A model generated the notes under the pieces. The model ran no database searches. It saw only the letters and a list, made by a program, of their open reading frames with translations, and had not been told where the DNA came from. From assembly GCA_946183785.1 (NCBI GenBank), contig CAMHCS010000014.1, positions 1-64,000 on the forward strand: a stretch of DNA of 64,000 nucleotides, written 5' to 3'. Below are positions 12,173-21,248 of the stretch, one piece after another (positions within the stretch are counted from its first letter, which is position 1; every line of letters starts with the position of its first letter). The stretch is from an uncultured Selenomonadales bacterium (lineage in GTDB: Bacteria; Bacillota; Negativicutes; Selenomonadales; Selenomonadaceae). The position numbers and the translations under genes were made by a program.

Positions 12173-12427
12173 TTAACGTGTTTCATGCAAGGCCGCCGCC
12201 GCCGCGGAACCGACCTCGATGGAGCAGGCCTTGCCGAGCTCCGCCATCGTCGCGCTCTCAACGAGCTCAACACCGACGCCGGCGCACATCTCCTTCAGGG
12301 AACGCGTCACCCGCTCGTCCGCGTCGCTCGCGACAAATACGCAAGCCGCCTTTCCCTTGCTCACAGCCTTCGTGACCTGCTTCACACCCGTTACATGCGG
12401 CGTCGCCGCCAATGTCTCCAATGTCAT
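12173..12427 (-). CDS. L7Ae-family ribosomal/kink-turn binding protein
   Basis: 84 residues of the small L7Ae/L30e-like fold (YbxF type): a GVKQVTKAVSKGKAACVFVASDAD core, then VELVESATMAELGKACSIEVG and an Ala-rich end. In Bacilli the homologue binds kink-turn RNA and sits upstream of rpsL, as here. The ATG at 12425-12427 has AGGGGG ten bases upstream; a GTG three codons earlier is the alternative. It is the first gene after the promoter at 12481-12509. Confidence 0.85.
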   Translation of the reverse strand: MTLETLAATPHVTGVKQVTKAVSKGKAACVFVASDADERVTRSLKEMCAGVGVELVESATMAELGKACSIEVGSAAAAALHETR

Positions 12428-12480
12428 CTGCGCCACGCCCCCTAAGCCTTCTGCCCCCTGTCTGTGACCAAGCAGTACAT

Positions 12481-12509
12481 ATAATATCACCCGAAAAAAC
12501 AAATGTCAA
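12481..12509 (-). promoter_or_regulatory. Sigma-A type promoter of the str-S10-spc operon
   Basis: On the minus strand a consensus TTGACA (12504-12509) is separated by exactly 17 bases from TATTAT (12481-12486). It reads into the L7Ae-like gene, whose start is 54 bases further on. Upstream lies the tkt terminator and no rpoBC. This is the strongest promoter match in the window. The rest of the 12428-12686 gap is AT-rich and shows nothing else I can name. Confidence 0.85.
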
Positions 12510-12686
12510 CCCTTATTTTTATTGGTTTTCCCATGCCCACGCGTCCGTGTGTGTCATAATTAAAAAAAGTCCTTGCGGTATAGACATTTTTGAAAAACCT
12601 GTCGAAAAATTTTTTATCAAAGACTTTGCCGCGAATAAACCCCATCGATCACTTCCGTGAATCCTCTTTCCTGCTTATAATGCCTC

Positions 12687-12716
12687 AAAAGGCCGTGTCG
12701 CTATCGGACACGGCCT
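12687..12716 (-). terminator. Intrinsic terminator of tkt
   Basis: Ten-base perfect stem (12690-12699 AGGCCGTGTC with 12707-12716) and a 7-base loop. On the minus strand it is followed by TTTT, and it starts 21 bases past the tkt stop. Confidence 0.8.
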
Positions 12717-12737
12717 CTGATATCAGCTTATTCCTGT

Positions 12738-14738
12738 TTATTTTTTGGAAAGATTTTTCAAAACGTCCTTCACGGCCTCCGCCACGCGCTCTTTTGTGAA
12801 ACCGAAATTCTTGAACAGCGTGCTGCCCGGCGCCGACGCGCCAAAGCTTTCCATAGCCACCGTCTTGCCGTCGAGACCGACGTAGCGCTCCCAGCCGAAG
12901 GACGAAAGCGCCTCCACCGCCACCCGGGCACGGACTTTTTTCGGCAGGATGCTCTCACGGTAAGCCGCGTCCTGCGCCTCGAAGAGCTCCATGCAGGGCA
13001 TGCTGACGACTCGCGCGTCGACGCCTTCCGTTTTCAAGAGCCCCTGCGCCTCGATGGCAAGCGCCACTTCGGAGCCGCTTGCGATCAGGATCGCGTCCGG
13101 CGTCTCTTTTTCGGAGGGCGAAACGATATAGGCGCCTTTCAGCGCGTCTTTGCCGCTGCCGGCAAGCTGCGGGAGATTTTGCCGGCTCAGCACGAGCGCC
13201 GTCGGCGTCGCCCCGCTCGTCGCGGCGAGGAGCCAACCCGCCGCCGTCTCGGTCGCGTCCGCCGGACGGAACACGTTGACGTTCGGCTGGGCGCGAAGCA
13301 TGGCGAGCTGCTCGATGGGCTCGTGCGTCGGACCGTCCTCGCCAACGCCGATACTGTCATGGGTGAATACGTAGGTCACTGGCAGCTTCATCAACGACGC
13401 GAGACGGAGCATAGGCTTCGTGTAGTCGCTGAACACGAAGAACGTCGCCACATAGGGGCGAAGGCCGCCATGCAAAGCAAGACCGTTTGCGATTGCCGCC
13501 ATCGCCAGCTCGCGGACGCCGAAATGGATATTGCGCCCCGCGTAATCGTCCTTTGAGAAATCGCCTGCGCCGTCCATGGCCGTCTTGTTCGAGGGCGCAA
13601 GGTCGGCGCTGCCGCCAAACAGCTGCGGCATCCTTTCTTTCAGTCGGTTGATGTATTTCCCGGACAGGCTGCGCGTCGCCTGCGCCTTGTCCTCATACGC
13701 CCAATACGCTTCGTCGTTCATCAGGTCGTCTTTGTCGGCGGCCTCATGACATTTCGCCCAGAGCTGTTTCATCTCCGGGAATTTTTTCTGGTATTCCGCG
13801 AACAGCGCGTTCCAGTCCGCTTCCGCCTTTTCGCCCACCTCTGCGAGCCTCGCGTAATGCGCGTAAATCTCCTCCGGCACGTCAAAGGGCTCCTGTGACC
13901 GCCACCCCAGCGACTTCCGGAGCTCTTTTACATTGTCCTCGCCCAACGGCTCGCCGTGGGCGCTGGCTTTACCCTGCTTTGCCGGGCAGCCATAGCCGAT
14001 TTGCGTCTTGATTGTAATGAAGGAAGGCCGCGCCTTGTCTGCCTTCGCTTCCTCAATGGCGCTGCCGATGGCCGCGAGGTCGGTACCGTCCTCCACGGTC
14101 AGCGTCTGGAACCCGAAGGCCTCCATACGCTTCTCGACGTCTTCGGTGAACGCCAGATCGGTGCTTCCTTCGATCGTGATCGAGTTACTGTCATAGAGCA
14201 CGATCAGCTTCGAGAGACCGAGGGTGCCCGCCAGCGAAAACGCCTCGGAGGAAATGCCCTCCATCATGCAGCCGTCGCCGCCCAGCACGAAGGTGTAATG
14301 GTCGACGACAGGATAACCCGGCTTGTTGAACATCGCGGAAAGGTGGGCTTCCGCCATCGCCATGCCGACGGCCATGCCCATGCCGGCGCCCAACGGCCCC
14401 GTCGTCGCCTCAACGCCGACGGTGTGTCCGTACTCGGGGTGTCCCGGCGTCAGCGAGCCGTCCTGCCGGAAATTTTTCAGGTCGTCCAGCGTCAGGCCGT
14501 AGCCGAAAAGATGGAGCAAAGAATATAACAGCATGGAGCCGTGGCCGCCGGAAAGGACAAAACGGTCGCGGTTCGCCCATTTCGGGTTTTTCGCGCTGTG
14601 CTTCATATGCCGCGCCCAAAGCTCGTAAGCCGCCGGCGCCGCTCCCAGCGGCAGACCCGGGTGGCCGGAATTTGCTTTTTGTATCGCGTCCGCCGACAAT
14701 ATGCGGATCGCATTCACGCTTGTCGCGTCAATCGACAT
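12738..14738 (-). CDS. tkt: Transketolase
   Basis: Thiamine-diphosphate enzyme of the pentose phosphate pathway that transfers two-carbon units between sugar phosphates. 666 residues from [12 protein letters not shown]. The substrate-binding [18 protein letters not shown], the ThDP motif beginning GGDGCMMEG, and the C-terminal pyrimidine-binding and transketolase-C domains are all present. The ATG at 14736-14738 fits the family. AAGAAGG lies 11 bases before it and a short in-frame extension from a TTG is possible. Last gene of the probable ridA-tkt operon. Confidence 0.97.
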   Translation of the reverse strand: MSIDATSVNAIRILSADAIQKANSGHPGLPLGAAPAAYELWARHMKHSAKNPKWANRDRFVLSGGHGSMLLYSLLHLFGYGLTLDDLKNFRQDGSLTPGHPEYGHTVGVEATTGPLGAGMGMAVGMAMAEAHLSAMFNKPGYPVVDHYTFVLGGDGCMMEGISSEAFSLAGTLGLSKLIVLYDSNSITIEGSTDLAFTEDVEKRMEAFGFQTLTVEDGTDLAAIGSAIEEAKADKARPSFITIKTQIGYGCPAKQGKASAHGEPLGEDNVKELRKSLGWRSQEPFDVPEEIYAHYARLAEVGEKAEADWNALFAEYQKKFPEMKQLWAKCHEAADKDDLMNDEAYWAYEDKAQATRSLSGKYINRLKERMPQLFGGSADLAPSNKTAMDGAGDFSKDDYAGRNIHFGVRELAMAAIANGLALHGGLRPYVATFFVFSDYTKPMLRLASLMKLPVTYVFTHDSIGVGEDGPTHEPIEQLAMLRAQPNVNVFRPADATETAAGWLLAATSGATPTALVLSRQNLPQLAGSGKDALKGAYIVSPSEKETPDAILIASGSEVALAIEAQGLLKTEGVDARVVSMPCMELFEAQDAAYRESILPKKVRARVAVEALSSFGWERYVGLDGKTVAMESFGASAPGSTLFKNFGFTKERVAEAVKDVLKNLSKK

Positions 14739-14763
14739 TCCTTCATCGCCCTTCTTATTATAA

Positions 14764-15141
14764 TTACCGTGCCGCAATCACGTCGATCTCGACCAGCGCG
14801 CCCTTCGGCAGCTTGCTGACCTCCACGCAGACCCGCGCAGGCGGATTTTCCTGGAAATACTGGCCGTAAATGCCGTTGACCTTCGCGAAGTCGTCCATGT
14901 TCGTGATATAGACCGTCGTCTTGACGACGCTCTCCAGCGACGAGCCCGCCGCTTCGAGAATCGCTTTGAGGTTTTCCAGCACGCGCGCCGTCTGTACCTC
15001 GACGCTGCCCTCGACGAGCTCGCCCGTCGCAGGAATCAGTGGGATCTGCCCCGAAACGAAAATAAAACCGCCCGCCTCAATGGCCTGCGAATACGGCCCG
15101 ATGGCCTGCGGCGCATTCGCCGTGGAAATGACTTTTTTCAT
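14764..15141 (-). CDS. ridA: RidA/YjgF/YER057c-family enamine/imine deaminase
   Basis: Hydrolyses reactive 2-aminoacrylate-type enamines made by PLP enzymes. 125 residues, with the typical [20 protein letters not shown], the conserved arginine in [21 protein letters not shown], and the usual length. ATG start. Between aroH and tkt, with gaps of 45 and 25 bases. Confidence 0.94.
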   Translation of the reverse strand: MKKVISTANAPQAIGPYSQAIEAGGFIFVSGQIPLIPATGELVEGSVEVQTARVLENLKAILEAAGSSLESVVKTTVYITNMDDFAKVNGIYGQYFQENPPARVCVEVSKLPKGALVEIDVIAAR

Positions 15142-15186
15142 GAATAAATACTTCCTTTCTCAGGAACTGCTGCGAAATATAGTTCC

Positions 15187-15573
15187 TTATTCTTCTTCCG
15201 GCTCGTCCGGTTTCTTCATGACGAGGTCCTGCCTGAGAAGCGCCGCCTCGCCGAGATAGACGTGACGGATTGCTTTCTGCGGCTTGTCAGTATCGGCGAG
15301 CACCAGCGCGCGAATGCAGAGCGGTAGGCTCTCCTTGACCGCCATCTGTCGGGTGTCAAAAAGCGGCACCGAGTCGAAGCCCGGAATCTGCCGCGCTCCC
15401 GCTGCGGGAAAAGCCGCCGTGATATCCTCCGTCGCGCTGAAAATCACCGCGCCGACGTCCTCCGGCTTCACGCCATTGTGACGGATCATCTCCGTCACCA
15501 TCCAGCGCACCGCCGCGACAATCTCGGCCTCTGTGTCGTTCTTGATTGTTATTGCCCCGCGGATTCCCCGCAT
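15187..15573 (-). CDS. aroH: Chorismate mutase, AroH type
   Basis: Converts chorismate to prephenate for phenylalanine and tyrosine synthesis. 128 residues of the monofunctional AroH fold: MRGIRGAITIKNDTEAEI at the N-terminus, FSATEDITAAFPAAGAR, and KAIRHVYLGEAALLRQDL near the C-terminus, matching the Bacillus enzyme pattern. The ATG at 15571-15573 has GGGAGGG seven bases upstream; an earlier in-frame start is not needed. It lies 21 bases after the UbiB-like gene. Confidence 0.93.
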   Translation of the reverse strand: MRGIRGAITIKNDTEAEIVAAVRWMVTEMIRHNGVKPEDVGAVIFSATEDITAAFPAAGARQIPGFDSVPLFDTRQMAVKESLPLCIRALVLADTDKPQKAIRHVYLGEAALLRQDLVMKKPDEPEEE

Positions 15574-15594
15574 CGAGAAGCCCTCCCCCAATTA

Positions 15595-17202
15595 TCAGTT
15601 CCGTAAAATATCCCAAAGCAGCCGCCCGCAGAGGACGAGCGCCGCCAAATACCCGAACACGCCCAGGAGCGGAATTTCCATGATCTTCGGCGTCATCTGC
15701 GTCATGCAGATAACGCTGGAACCCAAAAGCAGCGCCGAGCCGATCAATCCGAGCACGAGCTTGTTGATCATGCCGTCGATCCGCCGAAGCGGCTCCTCGG
15801 AGCCCGTAAGGTCGAAATTGACCTTCGTCTGTCCGCGCATCGTCATTTGCAGGATATCGGAAAGCTGCTCCGGCAGACGCATGGTCTTCTTGAAGAAAAC
15901 ATACCCTTCGCGCTTCAAACGGTCCAGCTCGACGCGCCAGTTGAAATCCTTTTCTATATTGAGCTGAATACTCCTCGTGAAAATCTCCACGAAGTTGACG
16001 TCCGGACAGTAATGCCGCATGACGCCCTCAATCGTCAAAATGCCCCGGGCGAACATGCTGAGCCCCGGTCCGATCCCGATTCGATGGCGGCGAAGCAAGT
16101 CCATGATCTGCCGCGTCAGTGTCCCCATACGGAACGTGCCGAAATCAAGATTGCCATACCGCGTCATCAGCTCGTCGATGTCTTCATAAAGGCGGGTATG
16201 GTCGACGCGCCCTTTGGGAACGCCCAGCGACAGCACCGCCGCTTTCATCTCCAGCGTGTCGTGACTCACCAGCGAGAAGATAGCCTTTCGGATGGCCCGG
16301 CGGTCGCGGTTCGAGATCCGCCCCATCATGCCGAGGTCGAGCCAGACGATTTTCCCATCCCGTATCCGGATATTGCCCGGGTGCGGGTCGGCGTGAAAAT
16401 AGCCGTCCTCCATCATCTGCTTGACATAATTTTCCCCGAGCCTCCGCCCGAGCTGGTTCATGTCGAAGCCCTTGCCCCGAAGCGCCTCCAAATCATCAAA
16501 ACGAATGCCGTCTATATACTCCATCACGAGGATCTGCGACGTCGTCAGATGATGATAGACGCGCGGGCAGTCGGCGTATTCCTCGCCCGCGTTGAGTTGG
16601 CGGAACTCATCGATATGGTCGGCCTCCATCAGGAAGTCCATCTCCTGCTTGGCAATCCGCCACATCTCGTCGAGCAGAAGCGAAATGTCCAATACGCCCT
16701 GCTCTGCGCCGAAGACTTCTATCAGCGCTGCGGCGCGTTTCAGCAGGACAATGTCCTGTTCCATCACGTCAAAGATGCCCGGACGCTGCACCTTGACGAC
16801 AACCTCCTCGCCTGTCGTCAGAACGGCGCGATGCACTTGCGCGATGGACGCGGAGCCGAGCGCCTCCCGGGAAATCGAGGCGAATTTCTTTTGCCACGGG
16901 CATTTGTACTCCCGCTCGATAATGGAAAGCACCGTCTCAAAGGGCATCGGGCTGACGTCCGCCTGCAACGTCGTCAGCGCGTCGCAATACTCCTGCGGCA
17001 GGAAATCGGGCCGCATGCTCATGACCTGCCCCAGCTTCACAAAGGTCGGTCCCAGATCCTCCAATATCCGGCGAATCTTTTCCGGCGTTACGCCGCGCAT
17101 GAGCTCCCGCTCCCGCAGGACGCCGACCATCTGCCGGAACCGCCGCGTCGAGCCCTCGCCCTGTATCTCGCTATTCGACTGTGTCATCAGGCTTTTCAGC
17201 AT
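15595..17202 (-). CDS. UbiB/ABC1/AarF-family atypical kinase
   Basis: 535 residues of the ABC1 protein-kinase-like family. The diagnostic KLGQ motif is at residues 56-59, followed by an alanine-rich loop (GSASIAQVHRA), the VVVKVQRPG lysine strand, HADPHPGN catalytic loop and DLGMMG metal motif. Two hydrophobic C-terminal segments anchor it in the membrane. Relatives act in ubiquinone or other isoprenoid-lipid homeostasis, but the substrate is unknown and no quinone gene is nearby. ATG start, GAGG upstream. The spacing of 16 bases to the glucosaminidase gene upstream suggests one operon. Confidence 0.9.
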   Translation of the reverse strand: MLKSLMTQSNSEIQGEGSTRRFRQMVGVLRERELMRGVTPEKIRRILEDLGPTFVKLGQVMSMRPDFLPQEYCDALTTLQADVSPMPFETVLSIIEREYKCPWQKKFASISREALGSASIAQVHRAVLTTGEEVVVKVQRPGIFDVMEQDIVLLKRAAALIEVFGAEQGVLDISLLLDEMWRIAKQEMDFLMEADHIDEFRQLNAGEEYADCPRVYHHLTTSQILVMEYIDGIRFDDLEALRGKGFDMNQLGRRLGENYVKQMMEDGYFHADPHPGNIRIRDGKIVWLDLGMMGRISNRDRRAIRKAIFSLVSHDTLEMKAAVLSLGVPKGRVDHTRLYEDIDELMTRYGNLDFGTFRMGTLTRQIMDLLRRHRIGIGPGLSMFARGILTIEGVMRHYCPDVNFVEIFTRSIQLNIEKDFNWRVELDRLKREGYVFFKKTMRLPEQLSDILQMTMRGQTKVNFDLTGSEEPLRRIDGMINKLVLGLIGSALLLGSSVICMTQMTPKIMEIPLLGVFGYLAALVLCGRLLWDILRN

Positions 17203-17218
17203 ATAAACGCCTCATTGT

Positions 17219-18016
17219 TCAGCCTTTGACAGGCTCCTGCAAAATCTCCTGAAAAATATTCATGATCCGCTGGCCGTAAGTATAGCCCGGCACCGCCCAA
17301 CGGCCGTTCAAGTCGACCCAATGCGGAAGCGTCATGCCGCCGTATGTGTCGCGCACCAAAGAATAGCGCGGGTCCACGATCTCCGACGACGGCAGGCGCG
17401 TCGTCGCGTAGGCCATAAGGTGCTGGATATGCGCACGCACGCCGATCTGCGCCGACGGGAAATAGCCGCCTTGCACATACTCGCTGGTCGTCCCGAGCCC
17501 ACAGTAGTTGTTCTGGTCCGGCGTCACCGTACCGCCGTAGCTGAAATTCCCGGTCTCATGAAGAGCCTGCGCAAAAGCCACGTCCGGGCGGACGCCTTCT
17601 TTCGTCGCTTCCTCATAATAATAAGAAACAAGCTCCTCCGGCGTCACCGAAATACTCGGCGAAGGGTTGTTCTTCAAAAGATAATTGACACACTGCGCCT
17701 CCGTCGCCATCGGGCCGCCAAGGATATCCTCATTATCCAGGTCGACAGGCTGCAGCGTATAGTCGATCGGCCCGCGCTCCTTCACCGTGGATTCCTTCGC
17801 CTTCGGATGAAGCAGCGCGTCAATGCGGTCGCGAATGCCGCTTCGCCCTTCACCCGCAGCCGTGACGCTGTGTTCCTGTCGTATCTGTGCCGCCCCGCCG
17901 TTGAGCACCTGGTCATGCAGCCGCTTTCCGGCGTCCGCGACGCCCGAATCCGAAATCAGGCACGCACCTGCCAAAACCAACGCGCACAAAAAACGCGCGC
18001 CCGTATGTCGTTCCAA
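17219..18016 (-). CDS. Exported glucosaminidase-domain protein
   Basis: 265 residues. An N-terminal signal peptide (RFLCALVLAGACLISDSGVADA) is followed by a linker and a C-terminal glucosaminidase-like domain from about residue 125: SYYYEEATKEGVRPDVAFAQ, HETGNFSYGG with the catalytic-type glutamate, and NNYCGLGTT. Relatives cleave N-acetylglucosaminyl bonds in peptidoglycan. The start is TTG at 18014-18016 with GGAGGAG ten bases upstream. It is first in the probable operon that ends with tkt, driven by the promoter at 18071-18100. Confidence 0.85.
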   Translation of the reverse strand: MERHTGARFLCALVLAGACLISDSGVADAGKRLHDQVLNGGAAQIRQEHSVTAAGEGRSGIRDRIDALLHPKAKESTVKERGPIDYTLQPVDLDNEDILGGPMATEAQCVNYLLKNNPSPSISVTPEELVSYYYEEATKEGVRPDVAFAQALHETGNFSYGGTVTPDQNNYCGLGTTSEYVQGGYFPSAQIGVRAHIQHLMAYATTRLPSSEIVDPRYSLVRDTYGGMTLPHWVDLNGRWAVPGYTYGQRIMNIFQEILQEPVKG

Positions 18017-18070
18017 ACTCCATCATCTCCTCCGTAATCATCCGTTAGAGAATTTCGCACATACGAGATT

Positions 18071-18100
18071 ATTTTACCATAAACGGGAACAAAATGACAA
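18071..18100 (-). promoter_or_regulatory. Promoter before the glucosaminidase operon
   Basis: On the minus strand TTGTCA (18095-18100), an 18-base spacer and TAAAAT (18071-18076), with a TGG just before the -10 hexamer. It faces the TTG start at 18016. Confidence 0.6.
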
Positions 18101-18159
18101 CGCGGTTTTCCCTTTCTCTCTCGGTCCACTTTTTTCAATAGTATTGGAAGCTTATAGAT

Positions 18160-19023
18160 CTATATTATTTCTTCTTTATGCAACCGCTCCGCGATGCTCG
18201 TACCCGCCAGCGCCTTCATCAGCTTCTCGTCTCCCGCCTTTTCCTGTTGCAGCTTGCGCAGCTCGATGGCGACCAAGTCCAGCACTTTGTCGACGGCTCG
18301 GTAGACCTTGGCGCACTCCTCCGGCTGTACCTTCTGCGTGTAGAACGAGAGACGGCCTGTGCAGGTATCGCCACCTTTCGTCAGGCCGAAAAATATACGC
18401 TGCCGGTCTGCGTCAAAATCCCCGAAGGCGGCAATCTGCCCCAGCGCGTCGGCAAGTATTTCGTCGAGGGCATGATTTTGCATATCACCAAACAGCCGCA
18501 GTGTCTCATAATGGGCGCTCTCGTGGCGCCGCCGCAGCTGATGGGAACAATCCAGCCACTCCGTTTCGGGGAGCCCGAGCTTTTCGGAAGGAATATTACT
18601 GTAGAGCGCATAGTTCAGAAGCAGAACGCGATGGCGAAAGATTTTTTCCGCCCGCGCCTCGATCGTGAACGCGTTCACCGTCAGCGGCAGTTTCGATGCC
18701 TCTCCCCGAGCGTTCAACAGCGCTTCCATCTGCCGGAAATCCCTGTGGCTCTCCGTCGCAATAACGGGAAGCCGTCCTCCCAACGTATGCGCGAAGGAAA
18801 TATTCAGCGCGCCAGGATTTTCCCACTGGAAATCAAAGGCCGGGAGGCGCAGCACATCCGCCAGGAAATCCAGCGCCGACTGTCCGTCCGCCTCCTGCCA
18901 GCTTGCGGTGAATGGTTCGTCCGCCATCGGCAGATCCGGCAAGGCAGCCGGGATTCTGTATTTCCGCTGCAAATACTCGTCGGCGGATTGGCCTTGCATG
19001 GCCGCATGTTTTTTTTCGTCCAT
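18160..19023 (-). CDS. Unrecognised protein with HExxH...ExxxD motif
   Basis: 287 residues from MDEKKHAAMQGQ. The ATG has AGGAG 11 bases upstream; an upstream extension of 27 codons runs into the 19041 repeat and is rejected. I do not recognise the family. No signal peptide or membrane segment is evident. It contains HESAH at residues 167-171 and EILAD at 188-192, the HExxH plus ExxxD spacing typical of gluzincin metallopeptidases. Whether this is a zinc site is inference. The C-terminal 80 residues are predicted helical with many charged residues. It stands alone, separated by its own gap from the glucosaminidase operon. Confidence 0.75.
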   Translation of the reverse strand: MDEKKHAAMQGQSADEYLQRKYRIPAALPDLPMADEPFTASWQEADGQSALDFLADVLRLPAFDFQWENPGALNISFAHTLGGRLPVIATESHRDFRQMEALLNARGEASKLPLTVNAFTIEARAEKIFRHRVLLLNYALYSNIPSEKLGLPETEWLDCSHQLRRRHESAHYETLRLFGDMQNHALDEILADALGQIAAFGDFDADRQRIFFGLTKGGDTCTGRLSFYTQKVQPEECAKVYRAVDKVLDLVAIELRKLQQEKAGDEKLMKALAGTSIAERLHKEEII

Positions 19024-19040
19024 ATGAATCTTCTCTCCTT

Positions 19041-19206
19041 TAGGGAACCACTGAATAAGTCCCTCCGCGCCTCTGCCGGGTCTTTTTCCGCCTGTCGTCG
19101 TCAAATCCCTCTCGACGTAGCGATGCTACGCCTTCGAGGGCTTTTCCTAGACAGTCGAAAAAATCCCTCGACAGATGCACGAATTGACTTAATCAGTGTT
19201 TCCTTA
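19041..19206. repeat. 166-bp palindromic MITE-like element, copy 1
   Basis: The ends are imperfect inverted repeats of about 21 bases (TAGGGAACCACTGAATAAGT on the left, its counterpart ending CAGTGTTTCCTTA on the right), each beginning with TA. The interior is itself a long imperfect palindrome centred on GTAGCGATGCTAC. An equally long copy lies inverted at 60350-60515. There is no room for a protein. It lies just upstream of the gene at 18160-19023. The remainder of the 19024-19530 gap is AT-rich with the pckA terminator. Confidence 0.88.
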
Positions 19207-19457
19207 GGCAAAACGGATTCACGAAATGATTGATTCATTGACCTTTTTTATTATATATCATTTGATACACATACGCGACGCAAAAATGGACGCAAGACAT
19301 AAACAGACCAAACGCTCATCGCCCCGAAATCGCATTTTCTCATTGTTGCTCTTGATTCCCACAGAAATGAAACCACCTTGCACGTGAGATAAAAATTCGA
19401 CGGAGAGCAATACCCGGAGGACAGCGGCCAATCAAAAACTTTTCGATAAATAGTAAA

Positions 19458-19501
19458 CTCCCCTCATGCCGGCAGATTATCTCTGCCGCGAATAAGGGGA
19501 G
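19458..19501 (-). terminator. Probable terminator of pckA
   Basis: Interrupted stem: outer CTCCCCT (19458-19464) with AGGGGAG (19495-19501), inner CGGCAG (19470-19475) with CTGCCG (19483-19488). On the minus strand a T-rich GTTTACTATTTATC follows. It begins 30 bases after the pckA stop. Confidence 0.6.
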
Positions 19502-19530
19502 CATATCATTGTCCCGGAAGTCGTTTCTTA

Positions 19531-21135
19531 TTACAGCTGCGGGCCAGCTGCGACCAAAGCCTTGCCCTCGTCGTTCGTCTCGTATTTCTTGAAGTTCTTA
19601 ACGAAGCGCTGGGCGAGATCCTTCGCCTTCTTCTCCCACTCGGAAACATCCTTGTAGGTGTCGCGCGGATCGAGTATCTTTGGATCGACGCCTTCGAGTT
19701 CCGTCGGTACTTCGAGATTGAACATCGGGATTTTCTTCGTAGGCGCCTTCTTGATCGCGCCGCCGAGAATCGCGTCGATGATGCCGCGGGTATCCTTGAT
19801 GGAAATACGCTTGCCGGAGCCGTTCCAGCCCGTATTGACGAGATACGCCTTCGCGCCGCTCTTTTCCATCTTCTTGACGAGTTCCTCGCCGTATTTCGTC
19901 GGATGCAGCTCGAGGAACGCCTGCCCGAAGCACGCCGAGAAGGTCGGCGTCGGCTCTGTGATGCCGCGTTCCGTGCCCGCCAGCTTCGCAGTGAAGCCCG
20001 ACAGGAAGTAATACTTCGTCTGCTCCGGCGTCAGGATCGAGACCGGCGGCAGCACGCCGAAAGCGTCCGCCGAAAGGAAGATCACGCTCTTGGCCGGAGG
20101 AGCGGCGGAAATCGGCTTCACGATGTTCTTGATATGGTCGATCGGATAGGAAACACGGGTATTCTCCGTAACGCTCTTGTCGGCGAAGTCGATCTTGCCG
20201 TTCTTGTCGACCGTGACGTTCTCAAGAAGCGCGTTGCGCTTGATCGCGTTGTAGATATCCGGCTCGGACTCCTTGTCAAGATTGATGACCTTCGCGTAGC
20301 AGCCGCCCTCGAAGTTGAACACGCCCTTGTCGTCCCATCCGTGCTCGTCGTCGCCGATCAGAAGGCGCTTCGGATCGGTGGACAGCGTCGTCTTGCCCGT
20401 GCCGGACAGGCCGAAGAAGATTGCCGTATTCTCGCCGTTCATGTCGGTATTCGCCGAGCAGTGCATGGCGGCGATGCCCTTCAGCGGCAGATAGTAGTTC
20501 ATCATCGAGAACATGCCTTTCTTCATTTCGCCGCCGTACCATGTATTGATGATGACCTGCTCGCGGCTCGTGATGTTGAACACTACCGCCGTCTCCGAGT
20601 TCAGGCCCAGCTCTTTGAAGTTCTTGACCTTCGCCTTCGACGCGTTGTAGACGACGAAGTCCGGCGCAAAGTTTTTCAGCTCCTCTTCCGTCGGCTTGAT
20701 GAACATATTACGGATGAAATGCGCCTGCCAGGCCACTTCCATGATGAAGCGGACCGCCATGCGCGTGTCCTTGTTCGCGCCGCAGAACGCGTCGACCACA
20801 TAGAGCTTCTTATTGGAAAGCTCCTCCTGCGCCAGCTTCTTGACCGCCTCCCAGGTCGCCTTCGAGGCGCGATGGTTATCGTTCGGATAGCCTTCCGAAG
20901 TCCACCAGACAGTGTCCTTGGAGTTCTCATCTTCCACGATGAATTTGTCCTTCGGCGAACGGCCCGTGAATTCGCCCGTCATGACATTGACCGCGTCGAG
21001 CTCCGTGAGCTGCCCCTTGTCGTAGCCCGTCAGCTCCGGCTTCATTTCCTCGTCAAACAGATATTCATAGGAAGGATTGTGGACAACCTCCGTCGCCCCG
21101 GTAATGCCATACTTGCTCAAATCAATGTCAGCCAT
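19531..21135 (-). CDS. pckA: Phosphoenolpyruvate carboxykinase (ATP)
   Basis: Interconverts oxaloacetate and PEP with ATP/ADP, in gluconeogenesis or, in fermenters of this type, in CO2 fixation toward succinate or propionate. 534 residues. The kinase-1a loop [11 protein letters not shown], the metal site [11 protein letters not shown], the [12 protein letters not shown]-like substrate motif ([16 protein letters not shown]) and the C-terminal [17 protein letters not shown] are visible. ATG start. Upstream is thrC on the same strand, 113 bases away, and a separate promoter is likely. Confidence 0.98.
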   Translation of the reverse strand: MADIDLSKYGITGATEVVHNPSYEYLFDEEMKPELTGYDKGQLTELDAVNVMTGEFTGRSPKDKFIVEDENSKDTVWWTSEGYPNDNHRASKATWEAVKKLAQEELSNKKLYVVDAFCGANKDTRMAVRFIMEVAWQAHFIRNMFIKPTEEELKNFAPDFVVYNASKAKVKNFKELGLNSETAVVFNITSREQVIINTWYGGEMKKGMFSMMNYYLPLKGIAAMHCSANTDMNGENTAIFFGLSGTGKTTLSTDPKRLLIGDDEHGWDDKGVFNFEGGCYAKVINLDKESEPDIYNAIKRNALLENVTVDKNGKIDFADKSVTENTRVSYPIDHIKNIVKPISAAPPAKSVIFLSADAFGVLPPVSILTPEQTKYYFLSGFTAKLAGTERGITEPTPTFSACFGQAFLELHPTKYGEELVKKMEKSGAKAYLVNTGWNGSGKRISIKDTRGIIDAILGGAIKKAPTKKIPMFNLEVPTELEGVDPKILDPRDTYKDVSEWEKKAKDLAQRFVKNFKKYETNDEGKALVAAGPQL

Positions 21136-21200
21136 GCTTTTTACCTCTCCTTTTTTATAAATTCAACGCCCCGAAGGGAATACCCTTAATATTATTCTTT

Positions 21201-21228
21201 TCTATATCAAAAAGAAAAATCCTGCCAA
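21201..21228 (-). promoter_or_regulatory. Possible promoter of pckA
   Basis: On the minus strand TTGGCA (21223-21228), a 16-base spacer and TATAGA (21201-21206), about 65 bases before the pckA start. A moderate match only. Confidence 0.4.
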
Positions 21229-21248
21229 AATATGAAGAAAGCCAACTT

